DNA from: Kroppenstedtia guangzhouensis
Lineage (GTDB): Bacteria; Bacillota; Bacilli; Thermoactinomycetales; DSM-45169
NCBI RefSeq assembly: GCF_014637345.1
Contig: NZ_BMEX01000002.1
Span: forward strand, 124,001 to 188,000
DNA length: 64,000 nucleotides
Direction: 5' to 3'
Each line of letters opens with the position of its first letter. Position 1 is the stretch's first letter. Below are positions 57,586 through 64,000 of this stretch, one piece after another. The notes below the pieces were generated by a model, which was given only the letters and a program-made list of their open reading frames with translations, was not told the origin of the DNA and did no database searches. Made by a program: the position numbers and the translations under genes.

Positions 57586-57614
57586 TAAAAAAGGCAACCG
57601 GTGCCGCCGGTCGC
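57586..57614 (-). terminator. Terminator of the psuK-psuG operon
   Basis: On the minus strand GCGACCGG/CCGGTTGC (one G-U) with a 5-base loop, then CTTTTTT, 72 bp after psuG. Confidence 0.8.
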
Positions 57615-57685
57615 AAAAGCAGAGTGAAAGCTGTGCGAAGTTCCATCATCAGAATACCAGGAGAGGGTGCCACTTTTGGGACAGG

Positions 57686-58612
57686 TCAGGAACGACTCAA
57701 AGCGGCCAACTGAACAGCCAGATCCCCTCCCACCCGGGCATTGTGTTTCACCAGGGCGATATTGGCCTGCAAGCTGGCCCCGCCTGTCATGGTTTTCACC
57801 TCATCCAACAGGAAAGGGGTAACCTCCTTCCCTGTGATCCCCTGTTTCTCCGCCTCGGCGAGAGCTCGTCGGATGATGTCGTCCATCTCATCGGCATCCA
57901 GAGCGTCTTCCTCGGGAATCGGGTTGGCCACCACCACTCCGCCTTTTAACCCCAAGGACCATTTGGTATGGATCAGGCGGGCAATTTCCCCGGTGGTCTT
58001 CAGTGAAACATCCAGAGAAAAACCGGAACGGCGGGAATAAAAAGCGGGAAACTCCTCCGTCCCCACCCCGACGACCGGAACCCCGTGGGTTTCCAGGTAT
58101 TCCAGGGTCAATCCGATATCCAGGATCGATTTGGCCCCGGCGCAAACCACCGCCACATCGGTGTGGGACAATTCATTCAGATCGGCAGAGATATCCAGAG
58201 TGTTCTGCCCTTCCCGGTGAACACCTCCGATCCCTCCGGTGACAAACACATCGATCCCGGCCCATTCCGCCAGGATCATCGTGGTCGCCACCGTCGTCGC
58301 CCCGTCTTTTCCCGCAGAGATCACGTAGGGCAGATCCCGGCGGCTCACCTTGAGCACATCCTTACTGTGAGCCAGGTGTTCCAACTCCGCTTCGGTCAGC
58401 CCCACCTTCACCTTACCGCCCAAAATGGCAAGGGTGGCAGGGACCGCACCACGGCTGCGGACAATCTCTTCCACCGCTTTTGCCGTGTTCACATTCTCAG
58501 GATAAGGCATCCCATGAGAAATGATGGTCGACTCCAAGGCAACCACCGGTTTTCCGGTGGCTAAAGCCTGATGCACTTCGGGGGTGAATTCCAGTCGGTT
58601 TTGGATTTTCAT
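57686..58612 (-). CDS. psuG: Pseudouridine-5'-phosphate glycosidase
   Basis: Splits pseudouridine 5'-phosphate to uracil and ribose 5-phosphate. The 308-residue chain has the family motifs [49 protein letters not shown] and [11 protein letters not shown]. It overlaps psuK by 4 bp, so the complete two-step pseudouridine catabolic pathway is encoded here. Confidence 0.96.
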   Translation of the reverse strand: MKIQNRLEFTPEVHQALATGKPVVALESTIISHGMPYPENVNTAKAVEEIVRSRGAVPATLAILGGKVKVGLTEAELEHLAHSKDVLKVSRRDLPYVISAGKDGATTVATTMILAEWAGIDVFVTGGIGGVHREGQNTLDISADLNELSHTDVAVVCAGAKSILDIGLTLEYLETHGVPVVGVGTEEFPAFYSRRSGFSLDVSLKTTGEIARLIHTKWSLGLKGGVVVANPIPEEDALDADEMDDIIRRALAEAEKQGITGKEVTPFLLDEVKTMTGGASLQANIALVKHNARVGGDLAVQLAALSRS

Positions 58613-59718
58613 CGTTTTTTTCCTCCCTCTTCGTTCCAGATTCCCTCTCCGAGACCTGGGGCGACACTTGCTTCCGTTTCCAATGTTGCTTTGGCAAAAG
58701 TGAGGCCCCTGCGGCAGGCATCTTCCAATCCGCTCCCCAGGTGGAGACTGCCGATCACCCCTGCGGCAAAAGCATCCCCCGCTCCGGTGACATCCACCAC
58801 CTCCACCACCGGGCTTTCCAGCCTCCCTTCGACATTTCCTTCACCGGCATAAAGAATTCCAGCCGCCCCCCGGGTGAGGACCACATTTCGAATGCCCAGC
58901 TGCCGGAGCATCCGGCAGGCCTCCATTCCATCCTCCTCCCTCCGGATCCCGGCTCCGATGGTTGCCGCCGCTTCATCCGCATTGCCGACCCACACCGTCA
59001 CGCCGGTGAGATCTTGCGGCAGCCGGTCCGCCTTTGGAACTGACACCGGAACGATAGCAAGATCCAATTCATCCTCCCGACAGCGTTGGATGAGCACCGC
59101 CAGAGTCTCCGGCGGCAGGTTGGTATCAGCGACCACAGTTTCCGCAGAACGGATCCTCGGCCACAACCGCTCCAGCAGAGAGGGGACGATCTGATCCAAT
59201 ACTTCCATATCCGCCAAAGCGAGAGCCATCTCCCCTCCCGGTTCCAACACCGCCGTATAACTGCCGGTTTCATACCCGGACCACCGGGTCGATAAGCTGA
59301 CATCTACACCGAACTCCCGGCAGTGATCCAAAATCGCCTCCCCGTCCCGGTCCTCTCCGACAGCGGTGAGGAGGGAGACTTCCACTCCGGCTCGCGCCAG
59401 ATTTTCAGCAATGTTGCGGGCCACCCCCCCAAAAGTGCGCATGCCCCTCACCGGATTGGAAGTTCCCGGACGGAGAGGGGCGTGGAGGCGGACCTTACGA
59501 TCCACATTGGCCCCTCCGATGCAGACCAGCCCCTTCCGTTCAGGAAGGATATAGGCTCTCCCAACTATCTGTCCTTTTCGGGTCAGGCTGGAGACATGAC
59601 CGGCCACCGCTGATCGGGACAGGCCCAGCTGGTTGGACAGTTCCTGCTGTGTCACAAAGGGATTTTTCCGAATCAGTTCCAAAACCTGCTTCTCCTTCTG
59701 TGACAATGACACCCTCAT
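58609..59718 (-). CDS. psuK: Pseudouridine kinase with N-terminal HTH (PfkB family)
   Basis: A 369-residue fusion. A winged-helix DNA-binding domain ([39 protein letters not shown], about 6-48) precedes a PfkB sugar/nucleoside kinase domain. Kinase motifs are [15 protein letters not shown] and the catalytic [12 protein letters not shown]. It should phosphorylate pseudouridine for PsuG and may also act on its own promoter, where a large inverted repeat is present. GGAGGG precedes the ATG. Confidence 0.93.
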   Translation of the reverse strand: MRVSLSQKEKQVLELIRKNPFVTQQELSNQLGLSRSAVAGHVSSLTRKGQIVGRAYILPERKGLVCIGGANVDRKVRLHAPLRPGTSNPVRGMRTFGGVARNIAENLARAGVEVSLLTAVGEDRDGEAILDHCREFGVDVSLSTRWSGYETGSYTAVLEPGGEMALALADMEVLDQIVPSLLERLWPRIRSAETVVADTNLPPETLAVLIQRCREDELDLAIVPVSVPKADRLPQDLTGVTVWVGNADEAAATIGAGIRREEDGMEACRMLRQLGIRNVVLTRGAAGILYAGEGNVEGRLESPVVEVVDVTGAGDAFAAGVIGSLHLGSGLEDACRRGLTFAKATLETEASVAPGLGEGIWNEEGGKKR

Positions 59719-59735
59719 GGATATCCCTCCGTTTT

Positions 59736-59770
59736 ACAAACAACTGTTTATATGATAAACAATTGTTTGT
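59736..59770 (-). promoter_or_regulatory. 35-bp inverted-repeat operator before psuK-psuG
   Basis: ACAAACAACTGTTTAT and ATAAACAATTGTTTGT are 16-bp arms matching at 15 positions around ATG, 17 bp before the psuK start. Each arm is itself nearly palindromic (AACAATTGTT). The HTH domain of PsuK is an obvious candidate ligand. Confidence 0.7.
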
Positions 59771-59799
59771 ACAGGATCAAGTCGGAACTGATGGGCCCA

Positions 59800-59932
59800 G
59801 AAGCATTGTGAATCAGTGCTGGCCAGGTCGGCCGGGATTGGGATTCACATTCCGCTTCATTGGTTCTGATGAACCAAAGACGCTTCATATGTAACTCAAC
59901 TCTCCCTGTGACAATTTTTTCACAACGCTTCC
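59800..59932 (+). repeat. Dispersed intergenic palindromic element, copy F
   Basis: From GAAGCATTGTGAATCAGTGC to TTTTTTCACAACGCTTCC. The middle, GGTTCTGATGAACCAAAGACGCTTCATATG, groups it with copy D. The local hairpin TGTGA/TCACA is kept. It lies upstream of psuK, beyond the operator. Confidence 0.85.
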
Positions 59933-59995
59933 AGAGCCGGCTCAACTTTGAATTACGATAATGTTCAGGTTCAAAGCAGTACCGGATTCATAACT

Positions 59996-60034
59996 AAAAA
60001 AGCCGTTCCCGGTCACAAAGGAATCGGCTTTTTT
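59996..60034. terminator. Terminator-like hairpin between ybjQ and psuK, bidirectional
   Basis: AAAAAGCCG-TTCC and GGAA-T-CGGCTTTTT pair with one bulge, with A- and T-runs on both sides. It serves the minus-strand YbjQ gene. Confidence 0.75.
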
Positions 60035-60154
60035 CAAGTTATTCCTATAATATAGATTTCCAATCACTCAGACAGGAACGACCTCACCCAAAGGATCCAG
60101 CCAGAACAATTCACTCGAAGACCGAAGAGCGTTTCATGACGATTCATCTCACAT

Positions 60155-60481
60155 CTAATCTGTCACCGGTTCTGTCACCACGGCCGTTCCATATACGATG
60201 ATCTCCGAAGCACCATCCATCACTGCAGAAGTCTGCAGACGGACGGCGACGATCGCATCAGCCCCCAGTTCTTCCGCCTCCTGGGTCATCCGCTGAATGG
60301 CGACCCGACGGGCCTCCGTGAGCAACTCGGTATAGTCGCTGATCTCTCCACCCACGAGATTTTTCAATCCGGCCAAGATATCCTTGCCAATGTGTTTTGC
60401 CTGCACAGTACTTCCTTTGACCCATCCCTTCACTTCCCGAATTCTGCGTCCGGGTATACTTTCTGTTGTCACAATGATCAT
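60155..60481 (-). CDS. YbjQ family protein (DUF74, heavy-metal-binding domain)
   Basis: A 108-residue protein with the full family pattern: VTTESIPGRRIREVKGWVKG, then EARRVAIQRMTQEAEELGADAIVAVR. YbjQ proteins form pentamers; a metal-binding role was proposed but the physiological function is unknown. AAAGGGG precedes the ATG. It follows comEC by about 40 bp. Confidence 0.93.
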   Translation of the reverse strand: MIIVTTESIPGRRIREVKGWVKGSTVQAKHIGKDILAGLKNLVGGEISDYTELLTEARRVAIQRMTQEAEELGADAIVAVRLQTSAVMDGASEIIVYGTAVVTEPVTD

Positions 60482-60524
60482 GATGGATCAATCCCCTTTC
60501 CTGTAGTCCGAACTTTCCACCTTA

Positions 60525-62957
60525 TTATATCCTGAGTTTCTCCCGCCGGCATCCCTGTGAGTGGGGAATCATCGACTCCACTTTCACCCCTTGCGGACGG
60601 ATTCGGAGGATGATTGCCCCGTGCTGATCAGTCCTCCACAGGCGGATCCCTCGCACTTTCAGACGGTCCACCACTTCGGGAGCCGGATGGCCGAAACGAT
60701 TTCCCCTGCCGACAGAGATGATCGCCTCCCGGGGACGGAGGGTCTCCAGCCACTTCTCTCCCGTGGAGGTCCGGCTCCCATGGTGACCCACCTTTAAAAA
60801 ATCGATCCGCGGCAGTTGCCAGCGCTCCAAAATTTCCTGCTCTCCCGATTCCTCCAGATCCGCGGGCAACAGGACGGAATGTCCGAAAGCCGTCAACAGA
60901 AGGACGACAGAAGCCTCGTTATCAGATCGGGGTTTTGGATCTGCCACCGGGGGATGGAGAACCTGCAACCGGATTCCCGGCTCCGGCTCCCACCATGTTC
61001 CCGGTTTGGAAACGGTGACCGGGATCCCTCGTCGGAACAACGTCCCCATCAATTCCCCTTCCAATCCAGTCCCCGGAGGCAATGGGTTACGCAACACCCT
61101 CACTACTGTCAACTCCTCAACCACTGCTCGCAACCCGCCGATGTGATCCGCGTCCCCATGGGTCATCACCATCCAGTCCACGCGACGGATTCCCCGGTAT
61201 TTCAGATAGGGGACCAAGACATCTCTTCCCACTTCAAACTCCTTCCGTCGCTTTTGCCAGGGTTCTTTTTGCCAAGGCAGCGTCCCACCTCCATCCACCA
61301 GAATCACCCGGCCACCCGGCGTTTCGATCAGGGTGGCATCCCCCTGTCCCACATCGATAAAAGTGATCCGCAACTCCCGATCTCCGCCAACAGATCCTGG
61401 GAGAGAAGCGATCACCACCACGATGGCGATCATCCAGGACAACCCACCGTGCCGGGCCCGCCGCAGCCCCCCTCCACTCCAAGCCCACAAAAGATAAAGG
61501 ACGGAACCGGTATATCCGGCCATCCACATCCCCGACGGAGGAGCCCAGGGGATGCGAAACCCTGTCCAGGACGCCGGGAAAGATAAAAGATACTGAACTC
61601 CTGAAAGCAGTTTTGAGCTGATCCAGGCTGGCCAAAAACCGAGGGTGACATGAAACAGTCCCATGACCAGAGAGAGCATGCCCAGAGGGATGACCAAAGC
61701 GGTCATCACCGGGACGACAATCCCATTTACTGCAAAGGAGAGAAGGGAAAATTCGTGAAAGTGGTAAATAAGCAAGGGAAATGATGCCATCTGAGCAATC
61801 AGCGTGACCGCCATCAGCTGATTGAAACGGGGCCAGGGGGTGGGAATCCGGCGGCTCAAGGGACCCGTCGCCACCAACAGGGCACCTGTGACCATAAAGG
61901 AGAGTTGAAACCCTGCCTCCATCAACTGATACGGATTCCACCACAACATCACCAGTGCCGCCAGCCCGAGGAAGGAGAGACTGTCTTTCCACCTGTTCAG
62001 GATCACCGCCACCAGACCCATCCCGGCCATCACCGCCGCCCGAATCACCGGTGCGCCAGCCCCGGTCAACATTGCATAGAAGGGGAGAAACAGGAGACAG
62101 ATAAACGCCGTTTTCTCCCTTGTCACTCCGACCCATGTGAGAATCCCATACAAACAACCCACAAACACCCCCACATGAAGACCTGAAATGGCCAGCAGAT
62201 GCACCAAGCCGAGAGAGCGAAAATTCTCTTCCGTTTCAAATGGAACCGCCTCCCGGTCTCCAAGAAGCATCCCCTTCATCAACCCCGCATGATCCGAAGG
62301 GTAGAGACGGTCCAATCGCTCTTCCAACCGGTCCCGCAACCGGTCCAGTTGCCTCCGGATGGAAAAAGTTTCAGACAAGATTCGGACATCCCGGAGATTC
62401 CCTTCTCCCAACAGATGAATTCCCTGTCGGCGGAGATAGCCGCGATAGTCAAATGCCCCCGGATTGCGTGGAGGATCCGGCCGTGTCAACTTTGCGGTGG
62501 TCACAATCTCCGTCCCCCGCCCCAAACGGAGAACAGCCTGTTTCTCTCCTGGATTGCGAAGGCGGAATTGAAATTGAATCCTCTCCTCCACATTCAGTTC
62601 CCGTTGTCCCAACCGGACACGCTGACTGCGAATCGCCAGCTCAACCCGATCCCCGTCCACTTTCGCCGGAGTGTCCATTCTCCCTTCCACCACCGCTTGA
62701 ACTGAGGAGTTTGCAGGAACAGGAATTTGGGAGCGATTGTTCACATCGACTCCCCGAAAGTGAGCCGCTCCCAAAAAGCATCCTGCGAAAAAGAGGGTTA
62801 AAACCAACCCCCGCATCCGCCAGTAGTACCCGATCCCCCCGACCAACAGCACCGCTCCGCCCAAGCCTCCCCAAACCAGCCATGTGCCACCCCACCACTG
62901 TCCCAGACCAATCCCGAAGGCCCACCCCAAAGCCAACACAAAGAAAGGCCGCTTCAT
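60525..62957 (-). CDS. comEC: DNA internalisation competence protein ComEC/Rec2
   Basis: Polytopic membrane channel for uptake of single-stranded DNA. The 810 residues have an N-terminal ComEC_N domain with two leading helices and an OB-like region (to about 230). A multi-helix Competence domain (GLVHLLAISGLHVGVFVG and onward) and a C-terminal metallo-beta-lactamase domain with MTHGDADHIGG and GHHGSRTST follow. I chose ATG 62957 with AAAGG upstream over the GTG 25 codons earlier. comEA and comEB are not adjacent in the window. Confidence 0.95.
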   Translation of the reverse strand: MKRPFFVLALGWAFGIGLGQWWGGTWLVWGGLGGAVLLVGGIGYYWRMRGLVLTLFFAGCFLGAAHFRGVDVNNRSQIPVPANSSVQAVVEGRMDTPAKVDGDRVELAIRSQRVRLGQRELNVEERIQFQFRLRNPGEKQAVLRLGRGTEIVTTAKLTRPDPPRNPGAFDYRGYLRRQGIHLLGEGNLRDVRILSETFSIRRQLDRLRDRLEERLDRLYPSDHAGLMKGMLLGDREAVPFETEENFRSLGLVHLLAISGLHVGVFVGCLYGILTWVGVTREKTAFICLLFLPFYAMLTGAGAPVIRAAVMAGMGLVAVILNRWKDSLSFLGLAALVMLWWNPYQLMEAGFQLSFMVTGALLVATGPLSRRIPTPWPRFNQLMAVTLIAQMASFPLLIYHFHEFSLLSFAVNGIVVPVMTALVIPLGMLSLVMGLFHVTLGFWPAWISSKLLSGVQYLLSFPASWTGFRIPWAPPSGMWMAGYTGSVLYLLWAWSGGGLRRARHGGLSWMIAIVVVIASLPGSVGGDRELRITFIDVGQGDATLIETPGGRVILVDGGGTLPWQKEPWQKRRKEFEVGRDVLVPYLKYRGIRRVDWMVMTHGDADHIGGLRAVVEELTVVRVLRNPLPPGTGLEGELMGTLFRRGIPVTVSKPGTWWEPEPGIRLQVLHPPVADPKPRSDNEASVVLLLTAFGHSVLLPADLEESGEQEILERWQLPRIDFLKVGHHGSRTSTGEKWLETLRPREAIISVGRGNRFGHPAPEVVDRLKVRGIRLWRTDQHGAIILRIRPQGVKVESMIPHSQGCRREKLRI

Positions 62958-63040
62958 CAAGTCACAACCTTTCCAAAATACAGATGGTGCAATATTTCCA
63001 CAAAAAATGACAATTCCCTTTTTTATGATCACTTTTATAC

Positions 63041-63072
63041 AATGTAAAACCCCCGTCCGTGTGACGGGGGTT
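63041..63072 (-). terminator. Terminator of the PBP gene
   Basis: AACCCCCGTC/GACGGGGGTT is a perfect 10-bp stem with a 5-base loop, followed on the minus strand by TTACATT. The U-run is weak but the stem is strong. It stands 12 bp after the stop. Confidence 0.75.
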
Positions 63073-63083
63073 CAGTTTCTGTT

Positions 63084-64000
63084 TTAATCTGTGGACTGGG
63101 GGTCTCCCTCATTCGGGGGAGGGTTGGGGGTTCCCGGTTGTCCATGCCCATTGTCTCCTTCGTTCCCGGGAGGCCTATCACGTTGCTCTTCCCTCTGGTT
63201 CGAAGGCTGTTGAGGGGCGGAGGGTTGACTTGTCTGTCCCTCCCGCTTCTCTTCTTTCTCTTCTTTTTTCTCCTCTTTCTTGACCCGGTTACATTCGTAA
63301 CATTTGAAGGGATATGCAGGCTGGGCCGGGAAGCCTGCACCGCTGATCAGCTTGGGATCGGTTTTGACTGCCGCCCGGAACAGATTGATCCAGACATATC
63401 TCGCCCGTTTGTCATTGGGAATCCTTTTGGGATAATCATAACCGGTCCAGACTCCCAGAGCCACATCCGGCGTATATCCGACAAACCAAACATCCTTGGT
63501 GGAGTTGGTTGTTCCCGTTTTCCCCGCCAGATGGTATCCCGGAAAGCTCTTGCCAACCAGGGTACCGGTTCCTTTCCGGACCACATCCTTGAGCATGTCT
63601 GTCGTCCAATAGGCCGCCCTGGGGGAGAGGACCTGCACCGGTTCGCTCTTGTGTTCATAAATCACTTTTCCATTGGAATCCTCAATCTTGCTGATCATGT
63701 ACGGTTCGTTGAATTTTCCCTGATTCCCCAGCATGGCATAACCTGCCGTTATCCGTTGCACGTCGAAGCCGTAGGTGAACCCGCCGATAGCGGAAGATTC
63801 ACCGTCATATTCATGAATGGGGAAGTTCATCTTGCGCAGATATTTGAATCCCGTCTGAATGCCGATGGAGCGTAACATTTTGATCGCCGGAATGTTTATT
63901 GACTTTGCCAATGCTTCACGGGCCGTCATGGCACCGTCATACCGATGGGTATAGTTTCGATACGTTTTGCCACCGGCACTCAGTGGTTCGTCAATGATGA
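63084..64000 (-). CDS. Class A penicillin-binding protein, C-terminal part (cut by the window edge)
   Basis: The minus strand is open to the window end and encodes about 305 residues of a transpeptidase domain. Landmarks are AMTAREALAKSINIPAIKML, RITAGYAMLGNQGKFNEPYMI, the KTG motif LAGKTGTTNSTKDVWFVGYTPD, and a low-complexity Lys/Glu, Pro/Gly/Gln/Asn-rich tail of about 70 residues. A pair of cysteines (CYEC) precedes the tail. The SxxK nucleophile and glycosyltransferase domain lie outside. A PBP1A/PonA- or PBP2c-like enzyme is likely; the exact paralogue cannot be told. Confidence 0.9.
   Translation of the reverse strand, partial: IIDEPLSAGGKTYRNYTHRYDGAMTAREALAKSINIPAIKMLRSIGIQTGFKYLRKMNFPIHEYDGESSAIGGFTYGFDVQRITAGYAMLGNQGKFNEPYMISKIEDSNGKVIYEHKSEPVQVLSPRAAYWTTDMLKDVVRKGTGTLVGKSFPGYHLAGKTGTTNSTKDVWFVGYTPDVALGVWTGYDYPKRIPNDKRARYVWINLFRAAVKTDPKLISGAGFPAQPAYPFKCYECNRVKKEEKKEEKEEKREGQTSQPSAPQQPSNQREEQRDRPPGNEGDNGHGQPGTPNPPPNEGDPQSTD

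Noticed and set aside
57048-57713. Short frames on both strands between the ECF sigma gene and psuG, including one starting at the ATG near 57171 (minus)
   Set aside because: No convincing start sites; the minus-strand one overlaps the sigma factor in another frame.

Overview
The window is a continuous block of a low-GC Gram-positive (Firmicutes/Bacillota) chromosome from an endospore former. Evidence: a spore germination protease, SpoIIP, YqfC/YqfD, an alpha/beta SASP, T-box leaders, a CIRCE element, and a gene order that follows the Bacillus subtilis sigA-dnaG-yqfL-ccpN-glyS-glyQ-recO-yqzL-era-cdd-dgkA-ybeY-yqfF-phoH-yqfD-yqfC-floA-nfeD-yqeY-rpsU-yqeW-mtaB-rsmE-prmA-dnaJ-dnaK-grpE-hrcA-hemW-lepA-spoIIP-gpr-rpsT-holA-comEC neighbourhood almost gene for gene. 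The coding sequence is GC-richer than Bacillus, and an archaeal-like group III chaperonin sits in the dnaK operon. Together these suggest a Thermoactinomycetaceae-like organism; that family placement is an inference.

Layout. 0.0-6.7 kb: 5' end of sigA, dnaG, pyruvate phosphate dikinase, its kinase/phosphorylase regulator and CcpN. The last three form a PEP-node cluster, with operator-like sites before ccpN. 6.7-18.9 kb: glyQS behind a glycyl T-box, recO, yqzL, era, cdd, a DUF502 protein, an extended dgkA, ybeY, pgpH, phoH, yqfD and yqfC. 19-24.8 kb: SASP, small orphan genes, floA-nfeD, yqeY-rpsU, a HIT protein and a small plus-strand gene behind a sporulation-like -10. 24.8-28.4 kb: Na/Pi symporter homologue, deoC-nudix, AAC(3)-family acetyltransferase and a Cys-rich orphan. 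28.5-41.4 kb: the hrcA-chaperonin-grpE-dnaK-dnaJ-prmA-rsmE-mtaB heat-shock operon, hemW and lepA. 41.5-45.7 kb: an accessory, more A+T-rich segment with a decayed acetyltransferase remnant and a DUF418/histidine kinase/response regulator/membrane protein operon. 45.7-51.1 kb: yqxA, spoIIP, gpr, rpsT, trpS behind a tryptophan T-box, and ccdC. 51.1-64 kb: an unusual acyl-CoA synthetase, a GNAT, DUF523, holA, an ECF sigma/anti-sigma pair, psuG-psuK, ybjQ, comEC and the 3' part of a class A PBP gene. Nearly every gene is on the minus strand.

The most interesting structure not explained by genes is a family of dispersed intergenic elements of about 120-135 bp. There are six copies plus one degenerate copy, all in the same orientation. 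They have nested inverted repeats, and in most full copies one outer arm can pair with either of two partners. Two copies flank the DUF523 gene, one starts at the gpr stop codon, and the degenerate one abuts the acetyltransferase remnant. They look like a lineage-specific MITE-like or structured-RNA repeat. I do not recognise it as a named family.
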